Shown here in pieces: positions 25,201 to 34,369 of a stretch of DNA of 64,000 bases. Both the position numbers and the translations under genes were made by a program. The stretch's first letter is position 1. Every line of letters starts with the position of its first letter. The stretch comes from an uncultured Aquimarina sp. (GTDB taxonomy: Bacteria; Bacteroidota; Bacteroidia; Flavobacteriales; Flavobacteriaceae): positions 310,001 to 374,000 of the forward strand of contig CANMSO010000006.1 of the NCBI GenBank assembly GCA_947500545.1, read 5' to 3'. The notes below the pieces were generated by a model. That model worked only from the letters and a program-made list of their open reading frames with translations, made no database searches and was not told the origin of the DNA.

Positions 25201-26571
25201 ATGTATGCAATTTTAGATATAGAAACTACTGGCGGGAAATACAATGAAGAAGGTATTACCGAAATTGCTATATACAAGTTTGATGGGCATGAAGTAGTAG
25301 ACCAATTTATTAGCCTTGTAAATCCCGAAAGACCTATACAACCATTTGTAGCTAACCTTACAGGAATTAATACAGAAATGCTTCGTAATGCTCCTAAGTT
25401 TTATGAAGTAGCCAAAAGAATAGTCGAAATAACCACTGATTGTGTAGTCGTAGCACATAATGCAAGTTTTGACTATAGGATTCTAAGGACCGAATTTTCA
25501 AGGCTAGGTTTTGACTACGAAAGACACTCTTTATGTACGGTAGAACTTTCTAAAAAACTAATTCCGGATCAAAAATCATACAGTTTAGGAAAATTGGTTC
25601 GCGGCCTAGGTATTCCTCTTTCTGATCGTCATCGCGCTAATGGTGATGCTTTAGCGACCGTAAAACTTTTTAAACTATTATTGGCCAAAGATTTAGAAAA
25701 AGAGATTATTACAGAAACTGTTCGTGCAGATACTAAACGACAGATCGATGATAAATTACTTAGACTGATCGAACAATCACCCACTGCTACGGGCGTATAT
25801 TATATGCATCGTGAAGATGGTACCATAATTTATATAGGTAAAAGTAAAAATATCAAAAAACGTCTTAATCAACATTTTACAAGTGACAATAGAAAATCAA
25901 GAAGGATCCAGGAAGAAGTTGTAAAAGTTACATACGAAATCACAGGAAGTGAACTTTTAGCGTTGCTTAAAGAAAGTGAAGAAATAAAACTGAACAAACC
26001 AAAATACAATAGAGCTCTTAGGAAAACTAAATTTGATCAAGCTCTTTATGAATTTATTGATGATGATGGGTTTATAAACCTAAAAGTAGCAAAAGCAGAT
26101 AATCGCAAAAGAAGCATCACTACTTTTTCAAATAGACAACAAGCTAAATCTTTTATGCATAAATGGGCAGAGGAATACAACTTATGTCAAAAATTAATGG
26201 GTTTAGACACTGGTAAAAGCAACTGTTTTAACTACACTATAAAACAGTGTTTTGGTGCGTGTATATCTATTGAGTCCCCTCAAGAATACAATCCAAGAGT
26301 AAAACAATTAATCCATAACCATTCACTTGATGGTCAGGATATGATCATTATAGATCGTGGTCGAGATATTGATGAACAAGGTATTGTTCTTGTTGAGCAG
26401 GGAAAATTTTCAGGTATTGGATATGTTAATCTAAACTATCAAGTAAATAATCTAGATATCTTAAGATCCATTATCACCCCTATGAACCACAATAGAGATG
26501 CTCAACACATCATCCAGAGCTATATACGCCAAAATAAAAAGCTAAAGATTATTAAATTACCAAAAGAATGA
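25201..26571 (+). CDS. DnaQ-like exonuclease fused to GIY-YIG (UvrC/Cho-like) nuclease
   Basis: 456 residues with two nuclease domains. Residues 1-165: DEDDh 3'-5' exonuclease with LDIETTGG (D6, E8), VVAHNASFDYRIL, and the last motif HRANGDALATVKLF. Residues about 195-275: GIY-YIG domain TGVYYMHREDGTIIYIGKSKNIKKRLNQHF, as in the N-terminal half of UvrC and in Cho. The rest holds CFNYTIKQCFGAC, also UvrC-like. This fusion is known in Bacteroidota and Actinobacteria and suggests a nick-then-trim repair enzyme. Its stop overlaps the next gene's ATG by four bases. Confidence 0.9.
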   Translation: MYAILDIETTGGKYNEEGITEIAIYKFDGHEVVDQFISLVNPERPIQPFVANLTGINTEMLRNAPKFYEVAKRIVEITTDCVVVAHNASFDYRILRTEFSRLGFDYERHSLCTVELSKKLIPDQKSYSLGKLVRGLGIPLSDRHRANGDALATVKLFKLLLAKDLEKEIITETVRADTKRQIDDKLLRLIEQSPTATGVYYMHREDGTIIYIGKSKNIKKRLNQHFTSDNRKSRRIQEEVVKVTYEITGSELLALLKESEEIKLNKPKYNRALRKTKFDQALYEFIDDDGFINLKVAKADNRKRSITTFSNRQQAKSFMHKWAEEYNLCQKLMGLDTGKSNCFNYTIKQCFGACISIESPQEYNPRVKQLIHNHSLDGQDMIIIDRGRDIDEQGIVLVEQGKFSGIGYVNLNYQVNNLDILRSIITPMNHNRDAQHIIQSYIRQNKKLKIIKLPKE

Positions 26572-28550
26572 TTAAAAACTTGTTTACGCTTACCTTCTTA
26601 ATTTTTTCATTTTCTCTATCGGCACAAAAAACATATAACAGCACTAGCATGGTTGTTAGTCATGCTGATTTAGAAAATAGCACTTATGAAAAAGATACCA
26701 CTGCTAATGCTCTTTTTTTATATGAGAAAGGATTTAGCAGAGTTGAAAATGGAGGAGATTATAATTTGTTAACCGACTATGAAGCAAAAGTAAAAATACT
26801 GAACAAACAAGGGGTTGATCAAGCAACAATACAGGTACACTTATACAGAAATAAATCTCGTAAAGAATTATTTAGGAATTTGGTTGCATACACTTATAAT
26901 TTGGAAAATGGTAAGGTCACAAAAACACAGATAAAAAAACAAAACATCTATTATGAAAAATATGATGAAAATCACACCTTGGTAAAATTTACATTTCCTA
27001 ATGTAAAACCCGGATCAGTATTAACGTATACTTACCAACTAGAGTCTCCTTTTATCTATAAATTTAACGGATGGGAGTTTCAAGCAGGCATCCCAAAAAT
27101 TTACAGTAAATTCATAGCAGATCTTCCCGGAAACTATGTTTATAATATAAAACTTGTAGGCACCCTGAAATTAGAAACAGACGAATCTACAATTATAAAA
27201 CAATGCCTGGAAGTTCCCAGAGGCGGCCATGCGGATTGTTCACATAATGTATATGGGATGAGAGATATTCCTGCATTCAAAAAGGAAGAATACATGACTG
27301 CCAAAAAGAATTATTTCTCTAGAATAGATTTTGAACTAAAAGAATATAAAGGCTTTGACGGAATCAACAAAAAATATACTGAGACCTGGAAGAATGTAGA
27401 CAAGGAGTTTAAAAAAGAGCCTAGTGTTGGGCTTCAGCTAAAGAAAATAAATGCCACCAAAAATATCTTGCCCGATTCGATACAAACTATGCCAACTAGT
27501 CTTTTAAAGGCTAAGATGATTTACAAATTCGTTACTGATAATTACAAATGGAATGGCAAATATGAATTATTTAAGGGCAACAATAAGGATAGTGAAATTA
27601 AAAATGTAATTGAAAACAAAACAGGAAATATATCCGGGATTAATGTTCTAATGCATAACATATTAAAACAACAAGGATTTAATGTAAACCCTATTCTTCT
27701 TTCAACAAGAAAAAATGGATATGCCACCAAACTATATCCTGTAATTTCTGATTTTAATTACCTTATTGTCCAGTTATCAATAGATGAAGAGACTTTTCTA
27801 TTGGATGCTTCTGAAAATATGTTGGCGTTTGGCGAAGTACCATTTCGCTGCTTAAATCAATACGGAAGGTTATTAAATTTTGATAAAGGAAGTTCATGGA
27901 TTGACATAAAATCCAGACAACGCTCTTCTTGTTTTTATAAAGAAGATTTAGCATTAACTCCTGAATTAAAATTAAATGGTGAAGCTAGACACATATTCTC
28001 GGGATATCACGGATATTTTAAACGAAAAAATCTTAATCAAGTTAATATTGATGACTATTTAGAAAAACTTAAAAAACTAAATCCAGAAATTAATATTACC
28101 AATGCAAGCATAAAAAATCTGAGAAAATTAGAAAAAGCGTATAAAGAAGAATTCAATTTTGTACGAAACACAGAACAAATAGATGATCTCATTTTTATAA
28201 AGCCATTTCTAAAACCATTTTTTGAAGAAAATCCTTTCAAACTAAATGAAAGAACCTATCCGGTAGATTTTGGATATAAAGATTCATACACATACCTTGT
28301 TTCTATTGAATTACCTGAAGGTTTTGAGTTTATTGATATTCCAAAAAGGCAAGGACACATCATCCCTAATAGCCTAGGAAAAATCAGTATAGATTTTCAA
28401 CAAAATAACAACAAGCTCATCATTAGTCATCGTATATCATTCGATTCACCCTATTATCCAACAGAATATTATTCGGTTTTAAAAGAGTTTTTTAATCTAA
28501 TTGTCCAAATAGAAAACGATACTCTTATTACTGTTAAAAAGATAAATTAG
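26568..28550 (+). CDS. Exported DUF3857 protein with degenerate transglutaminase-like domain
   Basis: 660 residues with a signal peptide (IFSFSLSAQ). Residues about 45-230 are the beta-rich DUF3857 domain; residues about 300-440 have the transglutaminase-like fold (AKMIYKFVTDNYKWN to FLLDASENM). The usual Cys of the G-x-C segment is missing: the sequence is GNISGINVLM. The His position reads DFNYLIV. Only the Asp (LLDA) remains, so catalysis is unlikely. Such proteins are common in Bacteroidota; their role is unknown. It overlaps the nuclease gene by ATGA. Confidence 0.85.
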   Translation: MIKNLFTLTFLIFSFSLSAQKTYNSTSMVVSHADLENSTYEKDTTANALFLYEKGFSRVENGGDYNLLTDYEAKVKILNKQGVDQATIQVHLYRNKSRKELFRNLVAYTYNLENGKVTKTQIKKQNIYYEKYDENHTLVKFTFPNVKPGSVLTYTYQLESPFIYKFNGWEFQAGIPKIYSKFIADLPGNYVYNIKLVGTLKLETDESTIIKQCLEVPRGGHADCSHNVYGMRDIPAFKKEEYMTAKKNYFSRIDFELKEYKGFDGINKKYTETWKNVDKEFKKEPSVGLQLKKINATKNILPDSIQTMPTSLLKAKMIYKFVTDNYKWNGKYELFKGNNKDSEIKNVIENKTGNISGINVLMHNILKQQGFNVNPILLSTRKNGYATKLYPVISDFNYLIVQLSIDEETFLLDASENMLAFGEVPFRCLNQYGRLLNFDKGSSWIDIKSRQRSSCFYKEDLALTPELKLNGEARHIFSGYHGYFKRKNLNQVNIDDYLEKLKKLNPEINITNASIKNLRKLEKAYKEEFNFVRNTEQIDDLIFIKPFLKPFFEENPFKLNERTYPVDFGYKDSYTYLVSIELPEGFEFIDIPKRQGHIIPNSLGKISIDFQQNNNKLIISHRISFDSPYYPTEYYSVLKEFFNLIVQIENDTLITVKKIN

Positions 28551-28581
28551 TTTTTTAGTACTTTTATCAAAACTCTAAAGC

Positions 28582-29412
28582 TTGAAGAAAAATTCATATC
28601 ATAGAACCTGGAAAGATCGGTTACACGACGTAATCTATGAAGCAGATACTCCTACGGGAAAAATATTTGATCTAATTCTTCTTGTTCTAATAGTACTGAG
28701 CATCATTTTTGTAATGATTGAAAGTGTAAAAGGATTACCCGATCATATCTATACATTATTATATTACGCAGAATGGGTTATCACTATTTTCTTTACTTTC
28801 GAATATATTGCTCGTATTATTTCTATTAAAAGACCTTCAACGTATATATTTAGTTTTTATGGGATGATTGATCTTTTATCTACTCTTCCACTCTATCTTT
28901 CATTTTTTATCACAGGAACTAGTGCTTTACTTGCAGTAAGAGCTCTTAGGCTTCTTCGTGTTTTTAGAATATTAAAAATCTCGCGTTATATTGGTGAATC
29001 CAACAAGCTTATTAAAGCAATAAAAGATAGTAGAGCTAAAATATTGGTCTTTCTATTCACGGTACTGGTTTTATGTATAATCATGGGGTCTGTAATGTAT
29101 CTTATTGAAGGTGAAAGAAGCGGTTTTAAAAGCATACCAATAAGCGTATATTGGTGTATCGTAACCTTAACTACGGTTGGTTATGGAGACATCGCACCTG
29201 TTACACCTTTAGGACAATTTCTTGCAGCAATTATTATGATAATGGGTTATGGTATTATTGCCGTACCTACAGGTATTGTAAGTGCAGAATACACACAGCA
29301 GACAAGAAAAATTCATTTAAACACTCAAGTTTGTAGTAATTGCAATGAGGACAAACATAGTGATAGTGCAAAATTCTGTCATAAATGTGGAGAGGACCTA
29401 CACAATGAATAA
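28582..29412 (+). CDS. Voltage-gated potassium-channel-like protein with zinc-ribbon tail
   Basis: 276 residues. Six membrane segments of the Kv fold; an S4-like helix with regular arginines, AVRALRLLRVFRILKISRYIG (about 116-136); and the selectivity filter TTVGYGD (197-203). The C-terminus is a short zinc ribbon: CxxC at 251/254 and CxxC at 266/269 (CSNC, CHKC). The TTG at 28582 is the only possible start: an in-frame TAA lies at 28576-28578 and no ATG follows before the first helix. Its last 8 bases overlap miaA. Confidence 0.88.
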   Translation: MKKNSYHRTWKDRLHDVIYEADTPTGKIFDLILLVLIVLSIIFVMIESVKGLPDHIYTLLYYAEWVITIFFTFEYIARIISIKRPSTYIFSFYGMIDLLSTLPLYLSFFITGTSALLAVRALRLLRVFRILKISRYIGESNKLIKAIKDSRAKILVFLFTVLVLCIIMGSVMYLIEGERSGFKSIPISVYWCIVTLTTVGYGDIAPVTPLGQFLAAIIMIMGYGIIAVPTGIVSAEYTQQTRKIHLNTQVCSNCNEDKHSDSAKFCHKCGEDLHNE

Positions 29413-30310
29413 AAACCTTATTGTAATAATAGGACCAACCGCAATTGGCAAAACAAGCTTAAGTGTAGCACTGGCAAAACATTTTAATTGCGAGATAGTT
29501 TCTGCAGATAGCAGACAGTTTTATAAAGAAATGAGTATTGGTACCGCAGTTCCAAGTTCTGAAGAGTTAAAACAAGCTCCCCATCATTTTATACAACATA
29601 AAAGTATTCATGAATCATATAATGTTGGCGATTTTGAACGAGATGCTTTACTAAAAATTGACAAGCTTTTTATAAATAACAACTACGCTATTCTTGTTGG
29701 TGGTTCTGGCCTATATATAGATGCTATAACCAAAGGTTTAGACAGTTTCCCTGAGGTAAATACAGAAATTAGAGAAAAACTCAACAAAGAGTATAAAGAC
29801 AATGGAATTGAGACACTACAAAGTCAATTGAAAGTTTTAGACCCTGTTTACTATGAAAAGGTCGATTTACTAAACACACATCGAGTAATGCGGGCTTTAG
29901 AAGTTTGTATTAGTAGCGGTAAACCATATTCTTCTTTTCTCTCTACAACAAAAAAGAATAGACCATTTAATTGTATAAAGGTTGGAATAACGGCAGAAAG
30001 ACAGATTATTTATGACAGAATAAACCAAAGGGTTGATATTATGATTGAAGAAGGGCTTATCAATGAAGCCAAAAGTCTTTATGAATTCAAATCATTTAAT
30101 GCACTAAACACAGTAGGATACAAAGAAATATTTAATCATCTTGATGGTGAATGGGATCTAAATTTTGCTATTTCTGAAATCAAAAAAAACACAAGGCGCT
30201 TTGCAAAAAGGCAACTCACTTGGTTTAAAAAAGATTTAGAGATTGAATGGTTTGATTATATGTCCAATCCTGAATCTGTTATAAAATATATACAAAAAAA
30301 ATCACTGTGA
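29405..30310 (+). CDS. miaA: tRNA dimethylallyltransferase
   Basis: About 301 residues. It adds a dimethylallyl group to A37 of tRNAs that read UNN codons. P-loop GPTAIGKT (10-17), then SADSRQFYKEMSIGTA and GGSGLYIDAI; the tail has RRFAKRQLTWFKKD. The ATG at 29405 is chosen because a reading from 29345 would lie inside the channel gene. Overlaps the channel by 8 bp, so the two are probably translated from one mRNA. A hairpin begins within the stop codon. Confidence 0.95.
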   Translation: MNKNLIVIIGPTAIGKTSLSVALAKHFNCEIVSADSRQFYKEMSIGTAVPSSEELKQAPHHFIQHKSIHESYNVGDFERDALLKIDKLFINNNYAILVGGSGLYIDAITKGLDSFPEVNTEIREKLNKEYKDNGIETLQSQLKVLDPVYYEKVDLLNTHRVMRALEVCISSGKPYSSFLSTTKKNRPFNCIKVGITAERQIIYDRINQRVDIMIEEGLINEAKSLYEFKSFNALNTVGYKEIFNHLDGEWDLNFAISEIKKNTRRFAKRQLTWFKKDLEIEWFDYMSNPESVIKYIQKKSL

Positions 30311-30333
30311 TATAATAATCTCACAGTGATTTT
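30298..30333. terminator. Bidirectional terminator overlapping the miaA stop
   Basis: Stem AAAATCACTGTGA (30298-30310) and TCACAGTGATTTT (30321-30333), loop of ten bases. The 5' arm contains the miaA TGA (30308-30310). It separates miaA from the convergent response-regulator gene. Confidence 0.85.
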
Positions 30334-30359
30334 CAATTAGTTTAGTTACCGTTATATTC

Positions 30360-31073
30360 TTATGACTCTTCGTTTCGTACGACTAATCTAAATCCTTCAC
30401 CATGGATGTTAAGTATTTCTACATTTTCATCCTTCTTTAAATACTTTCTTAGTTTAGCAATATAAACATCCATACTACGAGAAGTAAAATAATTATCGTC
30501 TCTCCATATTTTTGTCAACGCCAGCTCCCGAGGCATTAAATCATTAAGATGTAATGCAAGTAAACGAAGTAATTCATTTTCTTTTGGAGAAAGTTTTATA
30601 GGATCCTCTTCTTTATATGTTAAGAAGCGAAGTTTAGAATTAAGGTGAAAACCACCTACTTTGAACTCAAATTGCTTACTATCAGCAACAGACTCTGTAC
30701 TCTTACGTTGCATAATAGCTTGTATTTTCATCAATAATACTTCACTATCAAAAGGTTTATTTAGATAATCATCTGCACCCACCTTGTATCCCTTAAGTAC
30801 ATCTTCTTTCATGGCTTTGGCCGTTAAAAAGATGATTGGCACCTCTTCATTTTTATCCCTTATTTCTTTTGCAAGAGTAAATCCGTCTTTGTAAGGCATC
30901 ATTACATCAAGGATACACATATCATAATCATCCTTTTTAAATTTTTCGAAGCCTTCCATACCATTTTTAGCATGCACAACATCATAATCATTCATTACTA
31001 GATAATCCTTTAACACTGTTCCGAAGTTTGGATCATCCTCTACAAGCAAAATCTTTTTGTTTTCTGTTTCCAT
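30360..31073 (-). CDS. OmpR-family response regulator
   Basis: 237 residues. Receiver domain with the acidic pocket VEDD (11-14), phospho-acceptor D56 in CILDVMMP and K106 in LNKPFD; C-terminal winged-helix DNA-binding domain (LSPKENELLRLLALH to RSMDVYIAKLRKYLK). The gene follows the histidine kinase by 3 bp, so the two are a cognate pair. It resembles the RprXY type of Bacteroidota. Target genes unknown. Confidence 0.94.
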   Translation of the reverse strand: METENKKILLVEDDPNFGTVLKDYLVMNDYDVVHAKNGMEGFEKFKKDDYDMCILDVMMPYKDGFTLAKEIRDKNEEVPIIFLTAKAMKEDVLKGYKVGADDYLNKPFDSEVLLMKIQAIMQRKSTESVADSKQFEFKVGGFHLNSKLRFLTYKEEDPIKLSPKENELLRLLALHLNDLMPRELALTKIWRDDNYFTSRSMDVYIAKLRKYLKKDENVEILNIHGEGFRLVVRNEES

Positions 31074-31076
31074 ATT

Positions 31077-32642
31077 TTAAGATATTAACGGTAATTTAAT
31101 TATAAATGTGGAGCCTTTTCCCCTTTCGCTCTCCACCCATATTTGACCATGATGGTCATCAATTATTCTTTTTACGTATGTTAATCCTAATCCGTGACCT
31201 TTTACATTGTGCAAATCTCCTGTATGTTCCCTAAAGAACTTTTCAAAGATCTTTTTCTGCGCAACTTTACTCATTCCTATTCCCTGGTCTCTAATCTTAA
31301 GAATAATACTATTTTTTACATTTTCGGTATATACATCAATTTTTGGTTCTTGCTCTGAATATTTAGTGGCATTATCCAAAATATTTACTATAACATTAGT
31401 CAAATGACTATCATTAGCCAATATTGTAGTTTTAAGAGCTCCTAAATGTGTTTTTATATATCCTTCTCTATTTTCTACAATTAAAGAAACATGTGTAACC
31501 GCATCCTCAATAACATCATGAAGATCTTGCTTCTCTTTCTTTATATTAAGCTCATTCTTTTCTAACTGAGATATCCTTAATACATTTTCAACCTGCGCAT
31601 GCATTCTCTTATTTTCTTCTCGAATCATATCCATATATCGCTGCACCTTTTGCGGATCTCCTTCTATTTTTGGATTTTTAATAGAATCTAACGCCAAGTT
31701 GATTGTTGCAATTGGTGTTTTTAACTCATGAGTCATATTATTAATAAAATCCGTTTTAATCTGTGATATCTGTCGTTGCTGCATAAGCTGCGACAATGCA
31801 CTAGAATAAGCAATTACAATAATCAAAGTAAAAATTATTGATAATATGGCCATTCCTTTAATAGTAGAAAGAACATATTGCTTTTTTCCAGTAAAATTAA
31901 CATATAGCTGATACTCACTCACACCCTCATCATCTACAAAAAGAGGTATCGCATATGTTGTTGGATAATCCAAACTAAAATCGTCAGAACGTACTTTTGT
32001 TGCTAAAGCGTTACTATATATTGCGTATTCATAATCTACCTTTATATCGCGCTCTTCGAGCTCTTTTTTAAGCAAATACTCTATCTCTTTCCTTTGAACT
32101 CTTCTATGGATGGGTATGAAACTTGCAATTTCTCCTATTACAATTTCATAATCCCTTCTTTGAAGATCTGTCAAACCTTGTATCCTCTCCAACTTAGATT
32201 CAGAACTTTCTTTGGCAAAATCATTCTGAACGTCTTGTGCTGAAATATCCACATTACGATTTAGAATATTTTTTAACTTTACCGTATCAATATTAAAGTT
32301 TATAAAAGACGAAAACAACTTATAATCTTCTTCCAAAATACCGTTTGCATAAGCAAATGATCTCGTAGTATTATCTATACTAATATCTAAAAGTTGTCGT
32401 ATTGTTTTATTATCTGGTTCTTCTATGCTATCAAGAATTCCCTGTAAAGGAAAAAACATCTCTTCAAACTCTCTATACTGAATTCCATTGGAAACAGATA
32501 TTAATATTTGTTTAGCATTAAAAGAAAACTGTTCTTTATTATTTTCAACCGTGTTGTTAATCCAATATCCCTGAACGAAAATAATCCCGATTAATGATAA
32601 ACTCATCAGGATTATCAGTAATACGAATAACCTTTTATTCAT
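31077..32642 (-). CDS. Membrane sensor histidine kinase
   Basis: 521 residues. Transmembrane helices at about 6-26 and 260-285 bracket a 230-residue periplasmic sensor region without a recognised domain. The phospho-acceptor is H305 in NNMTHELKTPIATI. ATPase motifs: NILDNATKYS (N box), IRDQGIGMS (G1), FEKFFREHTG (F box), GHGLGLTYVKRI (G2). A -7-like TACTTTTG lies at 32647-32654, just upstream. Pairs with the response regulator that follows. Confidence 0.94.
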   Translation of the reverse strand: MNKRLFVLLIILMSLSLIGIIFVQGYWINNTVENNKEQFSFNAKQILISVSNGIQYREFEEMFFPLQGILDSIEEPDNKTIRQLLDISIDNTTRSFAYANGILEEDYKLFSSFINFNIDTVKLKNILNRNVDISAQDVQNDFAKESSESKLERIQGLTDLQRRDYEIVIGEIASFIPIHRRVQRKEIEYLLKKELEERDIKVDYEYAIYSNALATKVRSDDFSLDYPTTYAIPLFVDDEGVSEYQLYVNFTGKKQYVLSTIKGMAILSIIFTLIIVIAYSSALSQLMQQRQISQIKTDFINNMTHELKTPIATINLALDSIKNPKIEGDPQKVQRYMDMIREENKRMHAQVENVLRISQLEKNELNIKKEKQDLHDVIEDAVTHVSLIVENREGYIKTHLGALKTTILANDSHLTNVIVNILDNATKYSEQEPKIDVYTENVKNSIILKIRDQGIGMSKVAQKKIFEKFFREHTGDLHNVKGHGLGLTYVKRIIDDHHGQIWVESERGKGSTFIIKLPLIS

Positions 32643-32726
32643 AGATCAAAAGTAAGACTTTAACATTTAGCTACTTTACGGTTTAACCAAATGTTAACAA
32701 AATGAAAGATTCGTACTACAACGGCC

Positions 32727-33305
32727 TTAGGAAGATATTTCTTTGTGAATTCTATACACTTGACTTTCAGTTTCTTCTAAATCTGTATTGTATATAACAA
32801 AATCGGCCAATGGTATTTTTCGAGAATCTTCCCATTGATTATTCATTCTAGACAAAACCTGTTTCTTTGTAATTTGATCTCTTTCTAAAACTCTCTTTAT
32901 TCTAGTTTCCAAAGGTGCCGAAACCAAAATTGTATAATCGCACTGCTTATACCCATCATTCTCAAATAAAATAGCAGCTTCCTTTATCACATAGCTACCA
33001 ATTTGCTTGTCTTTCCATATTTTGAAATGATTAGCTACAGCCGGATGAACTATCTCATTTAATTTATCGAGTTTTGACCGGTCATCAAAAACTATATTTG
33101 CTATATATTGCCTATTTAGTTCTCCTTCCAGGTACGAATCAACACCCAATAAATCAATAATTTGTTCTCTTACAGTTTTGTCATTACTCATAAGTTTTTT
33201 AGCCTCATCATCTGCAATGTAAACAGCGATCCCTAGTTGATGAAACATTTTTGCAACTGTAGATTTCCCACTACCTATTCCGCCTGTAAGACCTACCACT
33301 TTCAT
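32727..33305 (-). CDS. coaE: Dephospho-CoA kinase
   Basis: 192 residues, the usual length. The last step of coenzyme A synthesis, phosphorylating the 3' hydroxyl of dephospho-CoA. P-loop GGIGSGKST (8-16), IADDEAKKLM, the HPAV motif (VHPAVANHF) and a lid region with RVLERDQITKKQ. The earlier CoA enzyme coaBC is at 39093-40304 in another operon. Confidence 0.95.
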   Translation of the reverse strand: MKVVGLTGGIGSGKSTVAKMFHQLGIAVYIADDEAKKLMSNDKTVREQIIDLLGVDSYLEGELNRQYIANIVFDDRSKLDKLNEIVHPAVANHFKIWKDKQIGSYVIKEAAILFENDGYKQCDYTILVSAPLETRIKRVLERDQITKKQVLSRMNNQWEDSRKIPLADFVIYNTDLEETESQVYRIHKEISS

Positions 33306-33391
33306 TCGTTTACATGTATTAGTTTCTTCTTAAAAATTGTGTGATGTATATAAGAAATTGTTCTAATTAGGATTCATCCATTCAATCAGGT

Positions 33392-34360
33392 CTATTTCAA
33401 GTTCTTTTTTAAAACAACAAATTGAATTTGCTTTTCTTGTAGACGAACATCATGAATAGAATTGGGCTTGTCTGCTAACTCCAGCGTTAAAAAAGAACTC
33501 TCTTCTGAAGCTTTAGCGTAATCAGCAACTACCATAAAATCACGAGAGCTTATTTCATTATACTTATCTAATCCTACTCTATACACCACCGTAATGTCTT
33601 TTGGAAAAATCTTAATCTCTATTCCTTCAGGTACATTATTCAAGGTTATAGGTACTCTCTGGTTTCCTTCAGTAAACTTGCTAACCAAAATCTTTGCTTC
33701 AACTTTGTCTGGGCTCACCATAACATTAGGAGGTAATTCTATTGTATTTATGTTAAGCTCAGATAAATGATCAACATTTACTCCCTCAAGGCTTAAAAAA
33801 TCTGTATTTATAAATTGAATGGTATCTATAATCTTTGATGGGCCACTTATCGTTATAGAATCTGGAGTAATTACCAGTCCTTTATCGCTACCGTACCCTA
33901 CTGCATATTGAATATCTTGTTCAAGATTAACCGGAATTTTTTTTTCTAAATTAATATCAAGCTGCAATCTTAATGTGTCCTTTTGCACAGATAGTACTCG
34001 TCCCTTAAAATCTAATTTATTCTTCAATATTTTAGATTCTTTGTCAATATAAAAATAGTAGTCATCTTGATTATTTGCCACTGCATCCTCTACATTAAGC
34101 TCAAGGGTAGGTTTCTTCCAATTATGGCCCATCAACCTAAAACCATTACCATTAAGTGTCATCCTCAATATCTGGTCACTTTGGTCATTAAAAATTTTGC
34201 CTTCCGGAAGGTTTGTATATCTAACACCAACTTCTACTTCTTGCGTATAATTCTTTGAAAACTGTATTAACAACCATAAAACAGAAGTGAATATTAAAAA
34301 AAATAAAAAGGTTTTTACACTATTTTTTTTGAATGAAAAATTCTTTTTTCTACTAGACAT
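33392..34360 (-). CDS. YbbR-like (CdaR-type) membrane-anchored protein
   Basis: 322 residues. One N-terminal membrane helix (TFLFFLIFTSVLWLLIQF) and a long beta-rich extracytoplasmic part with repeated YbbR segments of the form V-x-GP-S-x-I (ITISGPSKIIDTIQFINTDFLSLEGV). In Firmicutes CdaR controls a c-di-AMP cyclase; in Bacteroidota the family is often next to coaE, as here. No cyclase gene adjacent. Role unknown. Confidence 0.8.
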   Translation of the reverse strand: MSSRKKNFSFKKNSVKTFLFFLIFTSVLWLLIQFSKNYTQEVEVGVRYTNLPEGKIFNDQSDQILRMTLNGNGFRLMGHNWKKPTLELNVEDAVANNQDDYYFYIDKESKILKNKLDFKGRVLSVQKDTLRLQLDINLEKKIPVNLEQDIQYAVGYGSDKGLVITPDSITISGPSKIIDTIQFINTDFLSLEGVNVDHLSELNINTIELPPNVMVSPDKVEAKILVSKFTEGNQRVPITLNNVPEGIEIKIFPKDITVVYRVGLDKYNEISSRDFMVVADYAKASEESSFLTLELADKPNSIHDVRLQEKQIQFVVLKKNLK

Positions 34361-34369
34361 AAATGATAT

